64,000 bases of DNA from Kitasatospora sp. MMS16-BH015 (GTDB lineage: Bacteria; Actinomycetota; Actinomycetes; Streptomycetales; Streptomycetaceae), in the NCBI RefSeq assembly GCF_002943525.1, contig NZ_CP025394.1:2046001-2110000 (forward strand). Reading direction: 5' to 3'. Positions 37,577 through 46,191 of the stretch are shown here, in pieces. Under the pieces are notes generated by a model that was given only the letters and a program-made list of their open reading frames with translations, ran no database searches and was not told the origin of the DNA. Made by a program: the position numbers and the translations under genes. How positions within the stretch are numbered: the stretch's first letter is position 1; each line of letters starts with the position of its first letter.

Positions 37577-38464
37577 ATGAACGAATTGACGGCCGATTCC
37601 GACTGGCGGGTCGATACCCGCTGCACCAACTGCGACGCCGCCCGCCAGCTCGCCCCGGGGCTGATCGCGGAGGCCGCCGGCCGCTCCGTCCTCACCCGTC
37701 AACCAGCCACTCCCGCCGAGCAGTCGGCGCTGTACGCCGCCGCCTTCGCCTGTCCGACCCGGTCGATCCGGCAGGGCGGCCGGGCCCCGCGGCCGGTCCA
37801 CGATCCGTACCCGCTGCGGCTCACCGGGCAGGTCTTCCTGTGCGGGCACAATTCCCCGCACACCGCCGGGGCGAATTCCTATCTGCTGCGCCGCCCGGCC
37901 GGCAATCTGCTGATGATCGACACGCCGCGCTGGAATTCCGCGCTGGCCGCGAAATTCGCGGCGCTCGGGCCGGTCACCGACGTACTGCTCACCCATCGGG
38001 ACCACGCGGCGCACGGGCGCGCCTGGGCCGACCGGTTCGGTGCCCGGCTCTGGATCCACGAGGGCGATCTCGCCGCCGCGCCGGACGCCGACCGGGTGCT
38101 GCGGGGCGGCGGGCCCACCGAGATCGCCGAGGGCGTGACGGCGCACCCGCTGCCCGGCCACACCGAGGGCAGCGTGCTCTACCTGGCCGACGGGGCGTAC
38201 TGCTTCAGCGGCGACAGCTTCTACTGGTCCCGCGCCGATGACGACCTCGCCGTCGCCGAATCGGTCACCTGGTACTCCGTCACCGAGCTGGCCGCCTCGC
38301 TGGCCCGGGTCGCCCCCGGCCTCGAGTTCGACTGGCTGCTCCCCGGCCACGGCGGCCGCAAGCAGCTGCCCGCCGGGGAATTCGCCCGCCGGCTGGCCGC
38401 CTTGGCCGCCCGCACCGCCGCCCTCCGGCCCCGGCCGGTGAACTTCGCGGCGGTGCGGTGGTGA
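37577..38464 (+). CDS. MBL-fold hydrolase with ferredoxin-like N-terminus
   Basis: This 295-aa protein begins with about 65 residues like a small ferredoxin (RCTNCDAAR ... AFACPTRSI), followed by a metallo-beta-lactamase fold. Its first metal motif is THRDHAAHG, with more ligands at PGHTEGS, SGDSFY and LPGHGG. Conserved paired cysteines in the first part suggest an iron-sulfur or zinc site, although only three cysteines are clear. Such fusions probably act on thioesters, glyoxalase-type substrates or redox partners. It is divergent from hisI. Ribosome site GAGGAG precedes the ATG. Confidence 0.82.
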   Translation: MNELTADSDWRVDTRCTNCDAARQLAPGLIAEAAGRSVLTRQPATPAEQSALYAAAFACPTRSIRQGGRAPRPVHDPYPLRLTGQVFLCGHNSPHTAGANSYLLRRPAGNLLMIDTPRWNSALAAKFAALGPVTDVLLTHRDHAAHGRAWADRFGARLWIHEGDLAAAPDADRVLRGGGPTEIAEGVTAHPLPGHTEGSVLYLADGAYCFSGDSFYWSRADDDLAVAESVTWYSVTELAASLARVAPGLEFDWLLPGHGGRKQLPAGEFARRLAALAARTAALRPRPVNFAAVRW

Positions 38465-38471
38465 GGCGCCG

Positions 38472-38906
38472 CTACCGTTCGCAGCCCTCGGGCCAGACCA
38501 CCTGGACGTAGAGGCCGGCCTTGCGGGCGGCGGCCACCACCTCGGCGGGCTCGCTGCCCGGGGCGCCGTCCCAGACGGCGATGAGTTCGTCGACCATGCC
38601 GACCAGGGCCCGGCAGACGTCCTCGCCGAGGCCGCCGGCCTCGACGGCGGCCAGGCGGTGGACGGCGGTGGCCTCGCGCAGCAGCGGGCCGCTCGCCGCG
38701 CCGCCGCCGGCCGGGACGACCACCTCCAGCTTGCCGCCGTGGTCGAGCACGGCCCGGGCGAACCAGCGGTCCGGGCCCGGCCGCAGACAGCTCACCCCGA
38801 CCAGCTCGTAACTCCCGTACTCGGTGACCAGCGGCCAGAGCGCGCCGCGCACCAGCATCTCGGTGATCTCCGAGAGCCCTTCGTGTCCGATGATTCCGAC
38901 TCGCAT
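38472..38906 (-). CDS. SLOG-like nucleotide-binding fold protein
   Basis: The start at 38906 gives 144 aa (MRVGIIGHEG). The pattern GIIGHEG ... LRPGPDRWFARAVLDHGGKL ... DELIAVWDG resembles the Rossmann-like SLOG/YspA group, which bind nucleotides or NAD-related ligands. There are no membrane segments. It is convergent with the MBL-fold gene (7 bp between stops). Function unknown; the fold call is by pattern only. Confidence 0.6.
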   Translation of the reverse strand: MRVGIIGHEGLSEITEMLVRGALWPLVTEYGSYELVGVSCLRPGPDRWFARAVLDHGGKLEVVVPAGGGAASGPLLREATAVHRLAAVEAGGLGEDVCRALVGMVDELIAVWDGAPGSEPAEVVAAARKAGLYVQVVWPEGCER

Positions 38907-39081
38907 CCGCAGGTACTCCTCGCGCATCCGGGCCGTGCCGCCGCCAGGCTACCGCCCATCCCGCCGCCTCCCGCCCCACCGCCGCACCCGGCTCCCTCCC
39001 TCCGTGCCACCCATCCCGCCGTTTCCCTCCCCTCCTCCGCGTCCCGCCACCAGAATGGCTCCCGAGACGAGGGGGTTCGGC

Positions 39082-39606
39082 ATGGCGGCGGAGCAGGGCA
39101 GGCGCGGGCGGCGGGCGGCGGTGGCGGTGACCGTCCTGGTGGTGCTGGCCGGAGTGGTGGTGCTGCTCTGGCCCGCGCCGAAGAAGAAGGCGGCGCTGCC
39201 GCCGCCCCCGCCCCCGAGCAGCAGCGCGCCCGCGCCCTCGCCCAGCGCGCCCAAGCTGCCGTATCCCTGGTTCGCGGCGGGCACCTGCTACGACCACCCG
39301 CAGCTGAGCAAGGTGATCACCAGCGCCGAGGCCCGGCCCTGCACCGGCGACCACGACGCCGAGGCGATCGCCAACGTGAAGCTGCCGGAGGGCCTGACCA
39401 CCGACCTGGCGATCGGCCGCGCGCTGCGCGAGCTGTGCAAGGCCCCGGCCGCCGAGTGGCAGCAGCGCCAGGGCGGCGGCACCTTCTACACCTACCCGGT
39501 CACCCCGGACCTGACCTTCTACACGCAGGGGTACCGGGACGCGACCTGCGGTCTGGCCGTCAGCAACCACCAGGACGGCGAGAAGCTGCACGCCCCCTTG
39601 CGCTGA
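39082..39606 (+). CDS. Membrane-anchored protein with Pro-rich linker
   Basis: The ATG at 39082 has GAGGGGG 8 nt upstream. The 174-aa protein has one membrane helix (about residues 13-32), a Pro/Ser/Ala linker (residues 40-60) and an outer domain of about 110 residues with four cysteines (AGTCYDHP, ARPCTGDHDAEAI, ELCKAP, ATCGLAV). This matches the septum-formation-type domain found in many actinobacterial surface proteins. It probably has disulfides, a natural client for the DsbA-like protein. Role unknown. Confidence 0.72.
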   Translation: MAAEQGRRGRRAAVAVTVLVVLAGVVVLLWPAPKKKAALPPPPPPSSSAPAPSPSAPKLPYPWFAAGTCYDHPQLSKVITSAEARPCTGDHDAEAIANVKLPEGLTTDLAIGRALRELCKAPAAEWQQRQGGGTFYTYPVTPDLTFYTQGYRDATCGLAVSNHQDGEKLHAPLR

Positions 39607-39639
39607 CCGATCACCCGGGCCGGGCGTACTGTGTGCGCC

Positions 39640-40275
39640 ATGTCGAACTTCGCCCGCACCGAACGCCACCGCCTGGCCGATCTGCTGACGGCCGGCGGCC
39701 CGGACGCCCCCACACTCTGCGGCGGTTGGACGGCCCGTGACCTGGCCGCGCACCTGGTGCTGCGCGAGGCCCGGCCCGACGCGGCGGCGGGCATCCAGCT
39801 CAAGCCGCTGGCCGGCTGGACGGATACGGTCCAACGCCGGTACGCGGCCATGGACTTCGCCGAGCTGGTGCGCCGCTTCCGGTCCGGCCCGCCCTGGTAC
39901 TCGCCGTTCGCACTGCCCGGTGCGGACGAGGCGGCCAACACCGTGGAGTACTACGTGCACGCAGAGGACGTCCGCCGCGGCGAGGCCTGGGAGCCCGGGC
40001 CGGTCGACCCGGGGCTGGAGGCGGCGCTCTGGAAGCGGCTGCCGATGCTCACCCGGTTCGAGACGGCCCGCAAGACCCCGGTCCGGCTGCACCTCAACCA
40101 CCCGGACGGCCGCCGGGTGACGGTGGCCGAGAAGCACCCGCAGACCGTCAAACTCACCGGCACGCCGGGCGAGTTGATCCTCTTCGCGTTCGGCCGAGGC
40201 GCCCACACCACGCTCACGGCGGAGGGCACCCCCGAGGCGCTGACCGCCCTGCGGAAGGCCCTCCCCCTGCCGTGA
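39640..40275 (+). CDS. TIGR03085-type metal-binding protein
   Basis: The 211-aa protein belongs to the DinB/mycothiol-dependent maleylpyruvate isomerase fold. The N-terminal block TERHRLADLLTAGGPDAPTL followed by CGGWTARDLAAHLVLRE, then EYYVHAEDVRRG, show the His residues that bind the metal. The C-terminal domain carries the LTGTPGELILFAFGR pattern of the TIGR03085 family. Members occur widely in mycothiol-producing actinobacteria, so a mycothiol-linked reaction is possible. Convergent with hisF. Confidence 0.82.
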   Translation: MSNFARTERHRLADLLTAGGPDAPTLCGGWTARDLAAHLVLREARPDAAAGIQLKPLAGWTDTVQRRYAAMDFAELVRRFRSGPPWYSPFALPGADEAANTVEYYVHAEDVRRGEAWEPGPVDPGLEAALWKRLPMLTRFETARKTPVRLHLNHPDGRRVTVAEKHPQTVKLTGTPGELILFAFGRGAHTTLTAEGTPEALTALRKALPLP

Positions 40276-40314
40276 GCGGGGGCGTCGGCCGGCCAGCCGC
40301 CGCCGGCGCGGCGG

Positions 40315-41085
40315 TCAGCGGACCGGCTGACCGGCCTCGCGGAGCGCGCCCTTGACCTGGCCGATGGTCAGGTCGCCGAAGTGGAAGACGCTGGCGGCCA
40401 GCACGGCGTCCGCCCCGGCCGCCACGGCCGGGGCGAAGTCGGCGAGCTTGCCGGCGCCGCCGGAGGCGATCACCGGGACGGAGACGGCCTTGCGGGCGGC
40501 GGCGATCATCTCCAGGTCGTAGCCGTCCTTGGTGCCGTCGGCGTCCATCGAGTTGAGCAGGATCTCGCCCGCGCCCAACTCGGCGGCGCGCGCGGCCCAC
40601 TCGATCGCGTCCAGACCGGTGCCCTGGCGGCCGCCGTGGGTGGTGACCTCGAAGCCGGAGGCGGTCTCGGTGCCCTCCGGGCAGCGACGGGCGTCCACCG
40701 AGAGCACCAGCACCTGGCGGCCGAACCGCTCCGCGATCTCGCGGATCAGCTCGGGCCGGGCGATCGCGGCGGTGTTGACGCCGACCTTGTCGGCCCCGGC
40801 CCGCAGCAGCCGGTTGACGTCCTCGACCGAGCGGACGCCGCCGCCGACGGTGAGCGGGATGAAGACCTGCTCGGCGGTGCGGCGCACCACGTCCAGGGTG
40901 GTCTCCCGGTCGCCCGAGGAGGCGGTGATGTCAAGGAAGGTGAGTTCGTCGGCGCCCTGGGCGTCGTAGAGCTTGGCCAGCTCCACCGGGTCGCCCGCGT
41001 CCCGCAGGTTCTGGAAGTTGACCCCCTTGACGACGCGCCCGGCGTCCACGTCCAGGCACGGGATGACACGTACGGCGAGGGTCAT
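40315..41085 (-). CDS. hisF: Imidazole glycerol phosphate synthase, cyclase subunit
   Basis: The 256-aa TIM barrel uses ammonia from HisH to make IGP and AICAR. Conserved parts are [18 protein letters not shown] (catalytic Asp11 region), [33 protein letters not shown] (catalytic Asp130 region) and [14 protein letters not shown]. The ATG overlaps the stop of the RidA gene as ATGA. It is the last gene of the his operon. Confidence 0.97.
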   Translation of the reverse strand: MTLAVRVIPCLDVDAGRVVKGVNFQNLRDAGDPVELAKLYDAQGADELTFLDITASSGDRETTLDVVRRTAEQVFIPLTVGGGVRSVEDVNRLLRAGADKVGVNTAAIARPELIREIAERFGRQVLVLSVDARRCPEGTETASGFEVTTHGGRQGTGLDAIEWAARAAELGAGEILLNSMDADGTKDGYDLEMIAAARKAVSVPVIASGGAGKLADFAPAVAAGADAVLAASVFHFGDLTIGQVKGALREAGQPVR

Positions 41086-41531
41086 GCGGTTCTGCCTTCC
41101 AGGCCTTCGGGGGTTTTCAGCGCTTCGGCGAGCCCGACGCGGTGGGCGTCGAGCTCGATCTCGACCAGCATCCGGGAGTCGATCAGGCCCTCGACCACCA
41201 CCATGGTGGAGACCGGGCGGGCCTCGACGAAGAGCTCCCGGTGCGCCCGGCCGACCTCCTCGGCGTCCCGGACGTGGGTGAGGTACATCCGGGTGCGGAC
41301 CACGTCGTCCACCGTCAGACCGTACGCGGCGAGGGCGTCCAGGCCGAGCCGGAAGGCGGCCAGCGCCTGCCGGTACGGGTCGCCCTCGTGCTGGACCTGG
41401 CCCTGCGCCCAGGCGGTGGTGCCCGCCACGTGGACGTAGTCCCCGGCCGCCACCGCGCGGGCGTAGCCGAACTCCTCCTCCCAGGGGGAGCCGGTGGTCA
41501 GCCTGCCGCGCACGATCTGACGCTCCGTCAT
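41082..41531 (-). CDS. RidA family protein inside the his operon
   Basis: The 149-aa protein has the RidA/YjgF pattern: [52 protein letters not shown], and [20 protein letters not shown] with the catalytic Arg position changed in context. RidA proteins hydrolyse reactive enamines/imines made by PLP enzymes. It is joined to priA and hisF by 4-nt ATGA overlaps on both sides, so it is made together with histidine enzymes. It may protect against a reactive intermediate; this is inference. Confidence 0.88.
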   Translation of the reverse strand: MTERQIVRGRLTTGSPWEEEFGYARAVAAGDYVHVAGTTAWAQGQVQHEGDPYRQALAAFRLGLDALAAYGLTVDDVVRTRMYLTHVRDAEEVGRAHRELFVEARPVSTMVVVEGLIDSRMLVEIELDAHRVGLAEALKTPEGLEGRTA

Positions 41532-42250
41532 GACGCGGCCTCCAAAGCCTCTTCGAGGGAGAACTTCCGCTCGTAGAGGGCCTTGCCCACAATGGCGCCC
41601 TCGACACCTTCCGGCACCAGGGTGGCGATCGCCCGCAGGTCGTCCAGCGAGGAGACCCCGCCGGAGGCGACCACCGGGCGGTCGGTGGCGGCGCAGACGT
41701 TGCGCAGCAGCTGGAGGTTGGGGCCGGTCAGGGTGCCGTCGCGGTCCACGTCGGTGACCACGTAGCGGGCGCAGCCCTCGGCGTCCAGGCGGGCCAGCAC
41801 CTCGTAGAGGTCGCCGCCCTCGCTGGTCCAGCCGCGGCCGCGCAGGGTGGTGCCGATCACGTCCAGGCCGACCGCGATCTTGTCGCCGTGCTCGGCGATC
41901 ACCTTGGCCACCCACTCCGGCTGCTCCAGCGCGGCGGTGCCCAGGTTGACCCGGGTGCAGCCGGTGGCCAGCGCGGCGGCCAGCGAGGCGTCGTCGCGGA
42001 TGCCGCCGGAGAGCTCGACCTTGATGTCGAGCGCGCCGGTGACCTCGCGGATGATCGCGTGGTTGTCGCCGGTGCCGAAGGCGGCGTCCAGGTCGACCAG
42101 GTGCAGCCACTCGGCGCCGGCCTGCTGCCAGGCCAGGGCGGCGTCCAGCGGGGCGCCGAAGGAGGTCTCGGAGCCGGAGGCGCCCTTGGTCAGGCGGACG
42201 GCCTGGCCGTCACGGACGTCGACGGCGGGGAGGAGTTCGAGGCGGGACAT
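41528..42250 (-). CDS. priA: Bifunctional HisA/TrpF isomerase PriA
   Basis: The 240-aa barrel isomerises ProFAR in histidine synthesis. In actinobacteria that lack trpF the same enzyme also isomerises PRA in tryptophan synthesis. The sequence follows the PriA type closely: [61 protein letters not shown] and [13 protein letters not shown]. Asp in the first and VTDVDRDGT blocks are the acid/base pair. No trpF is present in the window, in line with a dual role. Stop overlaps the RidA start by ATGA. Confidence 0.93.
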   Translation of the reverse strand: MSRLELLPAVDVRDGQAVRLTKGASGSETSFGAPLDAALAWQQAGAEWLHLVDLDAAFGTGDNHAIIREVTGALDIKVELSGGIRDDASLAAALATGCTRVNLGTAALEQPEWVAKVIAEHGDKIAVGLDVIGTTLRGRGWTSEGGDLYEVLARLDAEGCARYVVTDVDRDGTLTGPNLQLLRNVCAATDRPVVASGGVSSLDDLRAIATLVPEGVEGAIVGKALYERKFSLEEALEAAS

Positions 42251-42270
42251 GCGGGGGTGACTCTCCCGGT

Positions 42271-42906
42271 TCAGAGGGTGTTGACCCAGTTGGTCAGCAG
42301 GGCGGCGCCGGCGTCGCCGGACTTCTCGGGGTGGAACTGGGTGGCCCAGAGCGGCCCGTTCTCCACGGCGGCCACGAAGGGCTGCCCATGGGTGGTCCAA
42401 CTCACCAGCGGCGCCGCGATGTTCTCGTTGGTGACCGCCAGCTCCCACTGCCGCACCCCGTAGGAGTGCACGAAGTAGTACCGGGTGTCGGCGCTCAGCC
42501 CGGCGAACATCCGGCTGCCCTCGGGCACGTTCACGGTGTTCCAGCCCATGTGCGGCACGACCGGGGCGTCCAGCGGCTCGACCGTGCCGGGCCACTCGTC
42601 GCAGCCGGCCGTCTCCACCCCGTGCTCGACCCCGCGCTCGAAGAGGATCTGCATGCCGACGCAGATGCCGAGCACCGGCCGCCCGCCGGAGAGGCGGCGG
42701 CCGATGATCACGTCACCGCGCGCCTCCTTGAGCCCGCGCATGCAGGCCTCGAAGGCCCCGACCCCGGGCACCAGCAGGCCGTCGGCCGCCAGCGCGGTCT
42801 GGAAGTCGGAGGTGACGGTGACGTTCGCGCCGGTGCGCTCGACGGCACGCTGGGCGGAGCGGAGGTTGCCGGAGCCGTAGTCGAAGACGACGACGTTCTT
42901 GGCCAT
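42271..42906 (-). CDS. hisH: Imidazole glycerol phosphate synthase, amidotransferase subunit
   Basis: The 211-aa class I glutaminase supplies ammonia to HisF. The nucleophile is in [12 protein letters not shown], the His/Glu of the triad in [11 protein letters not shown], and the oxyanion region is [18 protein letters not shown] ribosome site lies 11-12 nt before the ATG. It sits between the small membrane ORF and priA. Confidence 0.97.
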   Translation of the reverse strand: MAKNVVVFDYGSGNLRSAQRAVERTGANVTVTSDFQTALAADGLLVPGVGAFEACMRGLKEARGDVIIGRRLSGGRPVLGICVGMQILFERGVEHGVETAGCDEWPGTVEPLDAPVVPHMGWNTVNVPEGSRMFAGLSADTRYYFVHSYGVRQWELAVTNENIAAPLVSWTTHGQPFVAAVENGPLWATQFHPEKSGDAGAALLTNWVNTL

Positions 42907-42920
42907 GTGGTTCGTAGCTC

Positions 42921-43073
42921 CTAAAGCCGCATGATGCCGGAGGCGAGGCAGAGCGCGGCACCGATCGCCAGCACGGCGATCACGCTCTTCGACTGCTTCT
43001 GCCGCCAGAACGAGTACACGCCGCCGGCCAGGAAGAGGCCGACGATGATCAGCAGGGTTGCGGCTTTGCTCAC
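42921..43073 (-). CDS. 50-aa membrane protein within the his operon
   Basis: A GTG start overlaps the hisB stop (GTGA) and the gene ends 14 nt before hisH. The product has two hydrophobic helices ([18 protein letters not shown] and [18 protein letters not shown]) joined by a short basic loop (WRQKQSKS). The coupling to hisB and the clean two-helix pattern argue that it is real. A small ORF at this spot seems usual in streptomycete his operons. No function is known. Confidence 0.72.
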   Translation of the reverse strand: MSKAATLLIIVGLFLAGGVYSFWRQKQSKSVIAVLAIGAALCLASGIMRL

Positions 43074-43663
43074 AGTGCGCCCTTGGTCGAGGGGAGGATG
43101 CCAGCCGCGCGCGGGTCGCGCTCGGCGGCGTAGCGCAGAGCACGCGCGAGGGCCTTGAACTGGCACTCGACGATGTGGTGCGCATTGCGACCGTACGGTA
43201 CGTGAACGTGCAGGGCGATCTGCGCCTGGGCCACGAAGGACTCCAGTATGTGCCGGGTCATGGTGGTGTCGTAGGCACCGATCATCGGCGCCATGCCCTC
43301 GGGCTCGGTGTGCACCAGGTACGGGCGGCCGGAGAGGTCGACGGTGACCTGGGCCAGCGACTCGTCCAGCGGCACGGTGCAGTTGCCGAACCGGAAGATG
43401 CCCACCTTGTCGCCGAGCGCCTGCTTGAAGGCGGCGCCCAGCGCGAGGGCGGTGTCCTCGATGGTGTGGTGGGTGTCGATGTGCAGGTCGCCGTCGGTCT
43501 TCACGGTGAGGTCGAAGAGGCCGTGCCGGCCGAGCTGGTCGAGCATGTGGTCGTAGAACCCGACGCCCGTGGAGATATCGGTCTTGCCGGTGCCGTCGAG
43601 GTCGATCTCGACCAGGACCGAGGTCTCCTTGGTGGTGCGCTCAACGCGTCCGATGCGGGACAT
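43070..43663 (-). CDS. hisB: Imidazoleglycerol-phosphate dehydratase
   Basis: The 197-aa single-function enzyme removes water from IGP to give imidazole acetol phosphate. The metal-binding His clusters are [34 protein letters not shown] and [20 protein letters not shown], with [13 protein letters not shown] between them. There is no fused HisN-type phosphatase domain, unlike the enterobacterial HisB. It is 5 nt downstream of hisC. Confidence 0.97.
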   Translation of the reverse strand: MSRIGRVERTTKETSVLVEIDLDGTGKTDISTGVGFYDHMLDQLGRHGLFDLTVKTDGDLHIDTHHTIEDTALALGAAFKQALGDKVGIFRFGNCTVPLDESLAQVTVDLSGRPYLVHTEPEGMAPMIGAYDTTMTRHILESFVAQAQIALHVHVPYGRNAHHIVECQFKALARALRYAAERDPRAAGILPSTKGAL

Positions 43664-43668
43664 ACGGG

Positions 43669-44769
43669 TTACTGCTCCTTGATCACTGTGGCGACGGCTT
43701 CGAGGAAGGCGTCGTTCTCGGCGGGAGTCCCGGCGGTGACGCGCAGCCAGCCGGGCACGCCGTTGTCGCGGACGAGCACACCCCGGTCGAGGATGGCCCG
43801 CCAGACGGCGTGGGTGTCGGCGAAGCGGCCGAACTGGATGAAGTTGGCGTCGGAGTCGGTGACTTCGAGCCCGAGGTCCTTGAGGGCGCCGACCAGCCGG
43901 TCGCGCTCGGACTTCAGCCGCTCGACGTAGCCGAGCAGGGTGTCGGTGTGCTCCAGGCAGGCCAGCGCGGTGGCCTGGGTGACGGCCGACAGGTGGTACG
44001 GCAGCCGGACCAGCTGCACCGCGTCCACCACGGCCGCGTCCGCCGCCAGGTAGCCGAGCCGCAACCCGGCCGCGCCGAAGGCCTTGGACATGGTGCGGCT
44101 GACCACCAGGTTGGGGCGGCCTGCCAGCAGCGGCAGCAGCGAGGCGCGGTGGGAGAACTCCACGTACGCCTCGTCCACGATCACCACGCTCGGCCCGGCG
44201 GCCTGGGCGGCCTCGTAGAGCGCGAGCACCGTCTCGGCGTCGACCGCCGTGCCGGTCGGGTTGTTCGGCGAGCAGACGAATACCACGTTCGGCCGGTGCT
44301 CGGCGATCGCCGCGACGGCCGCATCGAGGTCGATGGTGAAGTCCTCGTTGCGCGGGCCCGAGATCCAGTTCGTGCCGGTGCCACGGGAGATGAGCGCGTG
44401 CATCGAGTACGAGGGCTCGAAGCCGAGCGCGCTGCGGCCGGGCCCGCCGAAGGTCTGCAGCAGCTGCTGGAGCACCTCGTTGGAGCCGTTGGCGGCCCAG
44501 ACCTGCTCGCGGGTCCGGGCGAAGCCGGTGGTCCGGGTCAGGTACGCGGCCAGGCCCTCGCGCAGCTCGACCGCGTCCCGATCCGGGTAGCGGTTGAGGC
44601 CGCGCGCCGCCTCCGCCACCCGCTCGGCGATCCGGGCCACCAGCGGCTCGGGCAGCGGGTAGGGGTTCTCGTTGGTGTTGAGCTGGACGGGCACGTCCAA
44701 CTGCGGTGCGCCGTAAGGAGACTGGCCGCGCAGCTCGTCCCGGATCGGCAGGTCGTCGATTTTCGTCAC
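43669..44769 (-). CDS. hisC: Histidinol-phosphate aminotransferase
   Basis: The 366-aa class I/II PLP aminotransferase converts imidazole acetol phosphate to histidinol phosphate with glutamate. The PLP lysine is in [17 protein letters not shown], the PLP-stacking region is [14 protein letters not shown], and the Asp contact is [10 protein letters not shown]. The GTG start overlaps the hisD stop (GTGA). Confidence 0.96.
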   Translation of the reverse strand: MTKIDDLPIRDELRGQSPYGAPQLDVPVQLNTNENPYPLPEPLVARIAERVAEAARGLNRYPDRDAVELREGLAAYLTRTTGFARTREQVWAANGSNEVLQQLLQTFGGPGRSALGFEPSYSMHALISRGTGTNWISGPRNEDFTIDLDAAVAAIAEHRPNVVFVCSPNNPTGTAVDAETVLALYEAAQAAGPSVVIVDEAYVEFSHRASLLPLLAGRPNLVVSRTMSKAFGAAGLRLGYLAADAAVVDAVQLVRLPYHLSAVTQATALACLEHTDTLLGYVERLKSERDRLVGALKDLGLEVTDSDANFIQFGRFADTHAVWRAILDRGVLVRDNGVPGWLRVTAGTPAENDAFLEAVATVIKEQ

Positions 44770-46073
44770 TGCGGAACCGTCCAGTCGAATCGCGCCTTGA
44801 TCGCGTCACCGTGGCCGGGCAGGTCCTCGGCGGTGGAGAGGTCGACCACGTGGGCGGCGATCTCCGCGAGCGCGGCGCGGTCGTACTCCACGACCTGGAC
44901 CCCGCGCAGGAAGGTCTGCACCGAGAGGCCGGAGGAGTGGCAGGCACAACCCCCGGTCGGCAGCACGTGGTTGGAGCCGGCCGCGTAGTCGCCCAGCGAG
45001 ACCGGGGTGTAGCGGCCGATGAAGATCGCGCCCGCGTTGCGGACCTGGGCGGCCACGGCGTGGGCGTCCCGGGTCTGGATCTCCAGGTGCTCGGCGGCGT
45101 AGGCGTTGGCCACCCGCAGGCCCTGGGCCAGGTCGTCGACCAGGATGATGCCGGACTGCGGCCCGCCGAGCGCCTCGGCGACGCGCTCGCTGTGCTTGGT
45201 GCGGGCCACCTGCTCCTTGAGCTCGGCCTCCACCGCCTCCGCCAGCTGGGGCGAGTCGGTGACCAGCACCGAGCCGGAGGTCGGGCCGTGCTCGGCCTGG
45301 CTGATCAGGTCGGCGGCCACCTCCACGGCCTCGGCCGTGTCGTCCGCGAGCACCATGATCTCGGTCGGGCCGGCCTCGGAGTCGATGCCGATCCGCCCGG
45401 CGAACAGCCGCTTGGCCGCCGCCACGTAGATGTTGCCCGGCCCGGTGACCAGGTTGACCGGCTCGCACTCCTCGGTGCCCAGCGCGAACATCGCCACCGC
45501 CTGGGCGCCGCCGACGGAGTAGACCTCGTCCACGCCCAGCAGCGCGCAGGCCGCGAGCACGACGGGGTGCACCCGGCCGCCGAAGGCCTTCTGCGGCGGC
45601 GAGGTGACCGCGATGCCGGTGACCCCGGCCTCCTGGGCGGGCACCACGTTCATCACCACGGAGGACGGGTAGACCGCGAGGCCGCCCGGCACGTACAGGC
45701 CGACCCGGTCGACCGGCACCCAGCGCTGGGTCACCGTGCCGCCGGGCACCACCTGGGTGGTGTGGCCCTGGCGGCGCTGGTCGGCGTGGACGGCCCGGGC
45801 CCGGCGGATCGACTCCTCCAGCGCGGCGCGCACCTTCGGGTCCAGCTCGGCCAGCGCCTCGGCGATCTGCCCGGCGGGCACCCGGGTGGACTCCAGCCGG
45901 ACGCCGTCGAAACGCTCGGTGATCTCGATCAAGGCCGTGACCCCGCGATGGCGTACGTCCTCGCAGATCGGCCGCACCTTCTCCAGGGCGGCTTCCACGT
46001 CGAACTCGGCACGGGGCAGCACGTCGCGCAGGCTCTCGTTGGCGGAGCCGCGCAGATCGATTCGAGAGATCAC
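44766..46073 (-). CDS. hisD: Histidinol dehydrogenase
   Basis: The 435-aa zinc enzyme oxidises histidinol twice to histidine. Family blocks are [60 protein letters not shown] and GSNHVLPT. The GTG at 46073 starts the usual ISRIDLRG N-terminus. A TACACT box ends 7 nt before it and suggests a leaderless mRNA. It is the first gene of hisDCB-orf-HA-ridA-F. Confidence 0.96.
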   Translation of the reverse strand: MISRIDLRGSANESLRDVLPRAEFDVEAALEKVRPICEDVRHRGVTALIEITERFDGVRLESTRVPAGQIAEALAELDPKVRAALEESIRRARAVHADQRRQGHTTQVVPGGTVTQRWVPVDRVGLYVPGGLAVYPSSVVMNVVPAQEAGVTGIAVTSPPQKAFGGRVHPVVLAACALLGVDEVYSVGGAQAVAMFALGTEECEPVNLVTGPGNIYVAAAKRLFAGRIGIDSEAGPTEIMVLADDTAEAVEVAADLISQAEHGPTSGSVLVTDSPQLAEAVEAELKEQVARTKHSERVAEALGGPQSGIILVDDLAQGLRVANAYAAEHLEIQTRDAHAVAAQVRNAGAIFIGRYTPVSLGDYAAGSNHVLPTGGCACHSSGLSVQTFLRGVQVVEYDRAALAEIAAHVVDLSTAEDLPGHGDAIKARFDWTVPQ

Positions 46074-46086
46074 ACCGCCCAGTGTA
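46073..46086 (-). promoter_or_regulatory. Candidate leaderless promoter of hisD
   Basis: On the minus strand TACACT (46086-46081) lies 7 nt before the hisD GTG, where transcription would start at or next to the start codon. No SD is visible. The -35 region is poor. Confidence 0.4.
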
Positions 46087-46191
46087 GGGAGTGCCCGGAA
46101 CACGGGGTCGCGCATTTCAGTCCGTGATACGAAAGGCGAGACAGCGCGGGATCTGCACGGGACCAGCGCTGGATCACGGGGGGAGATCAGC

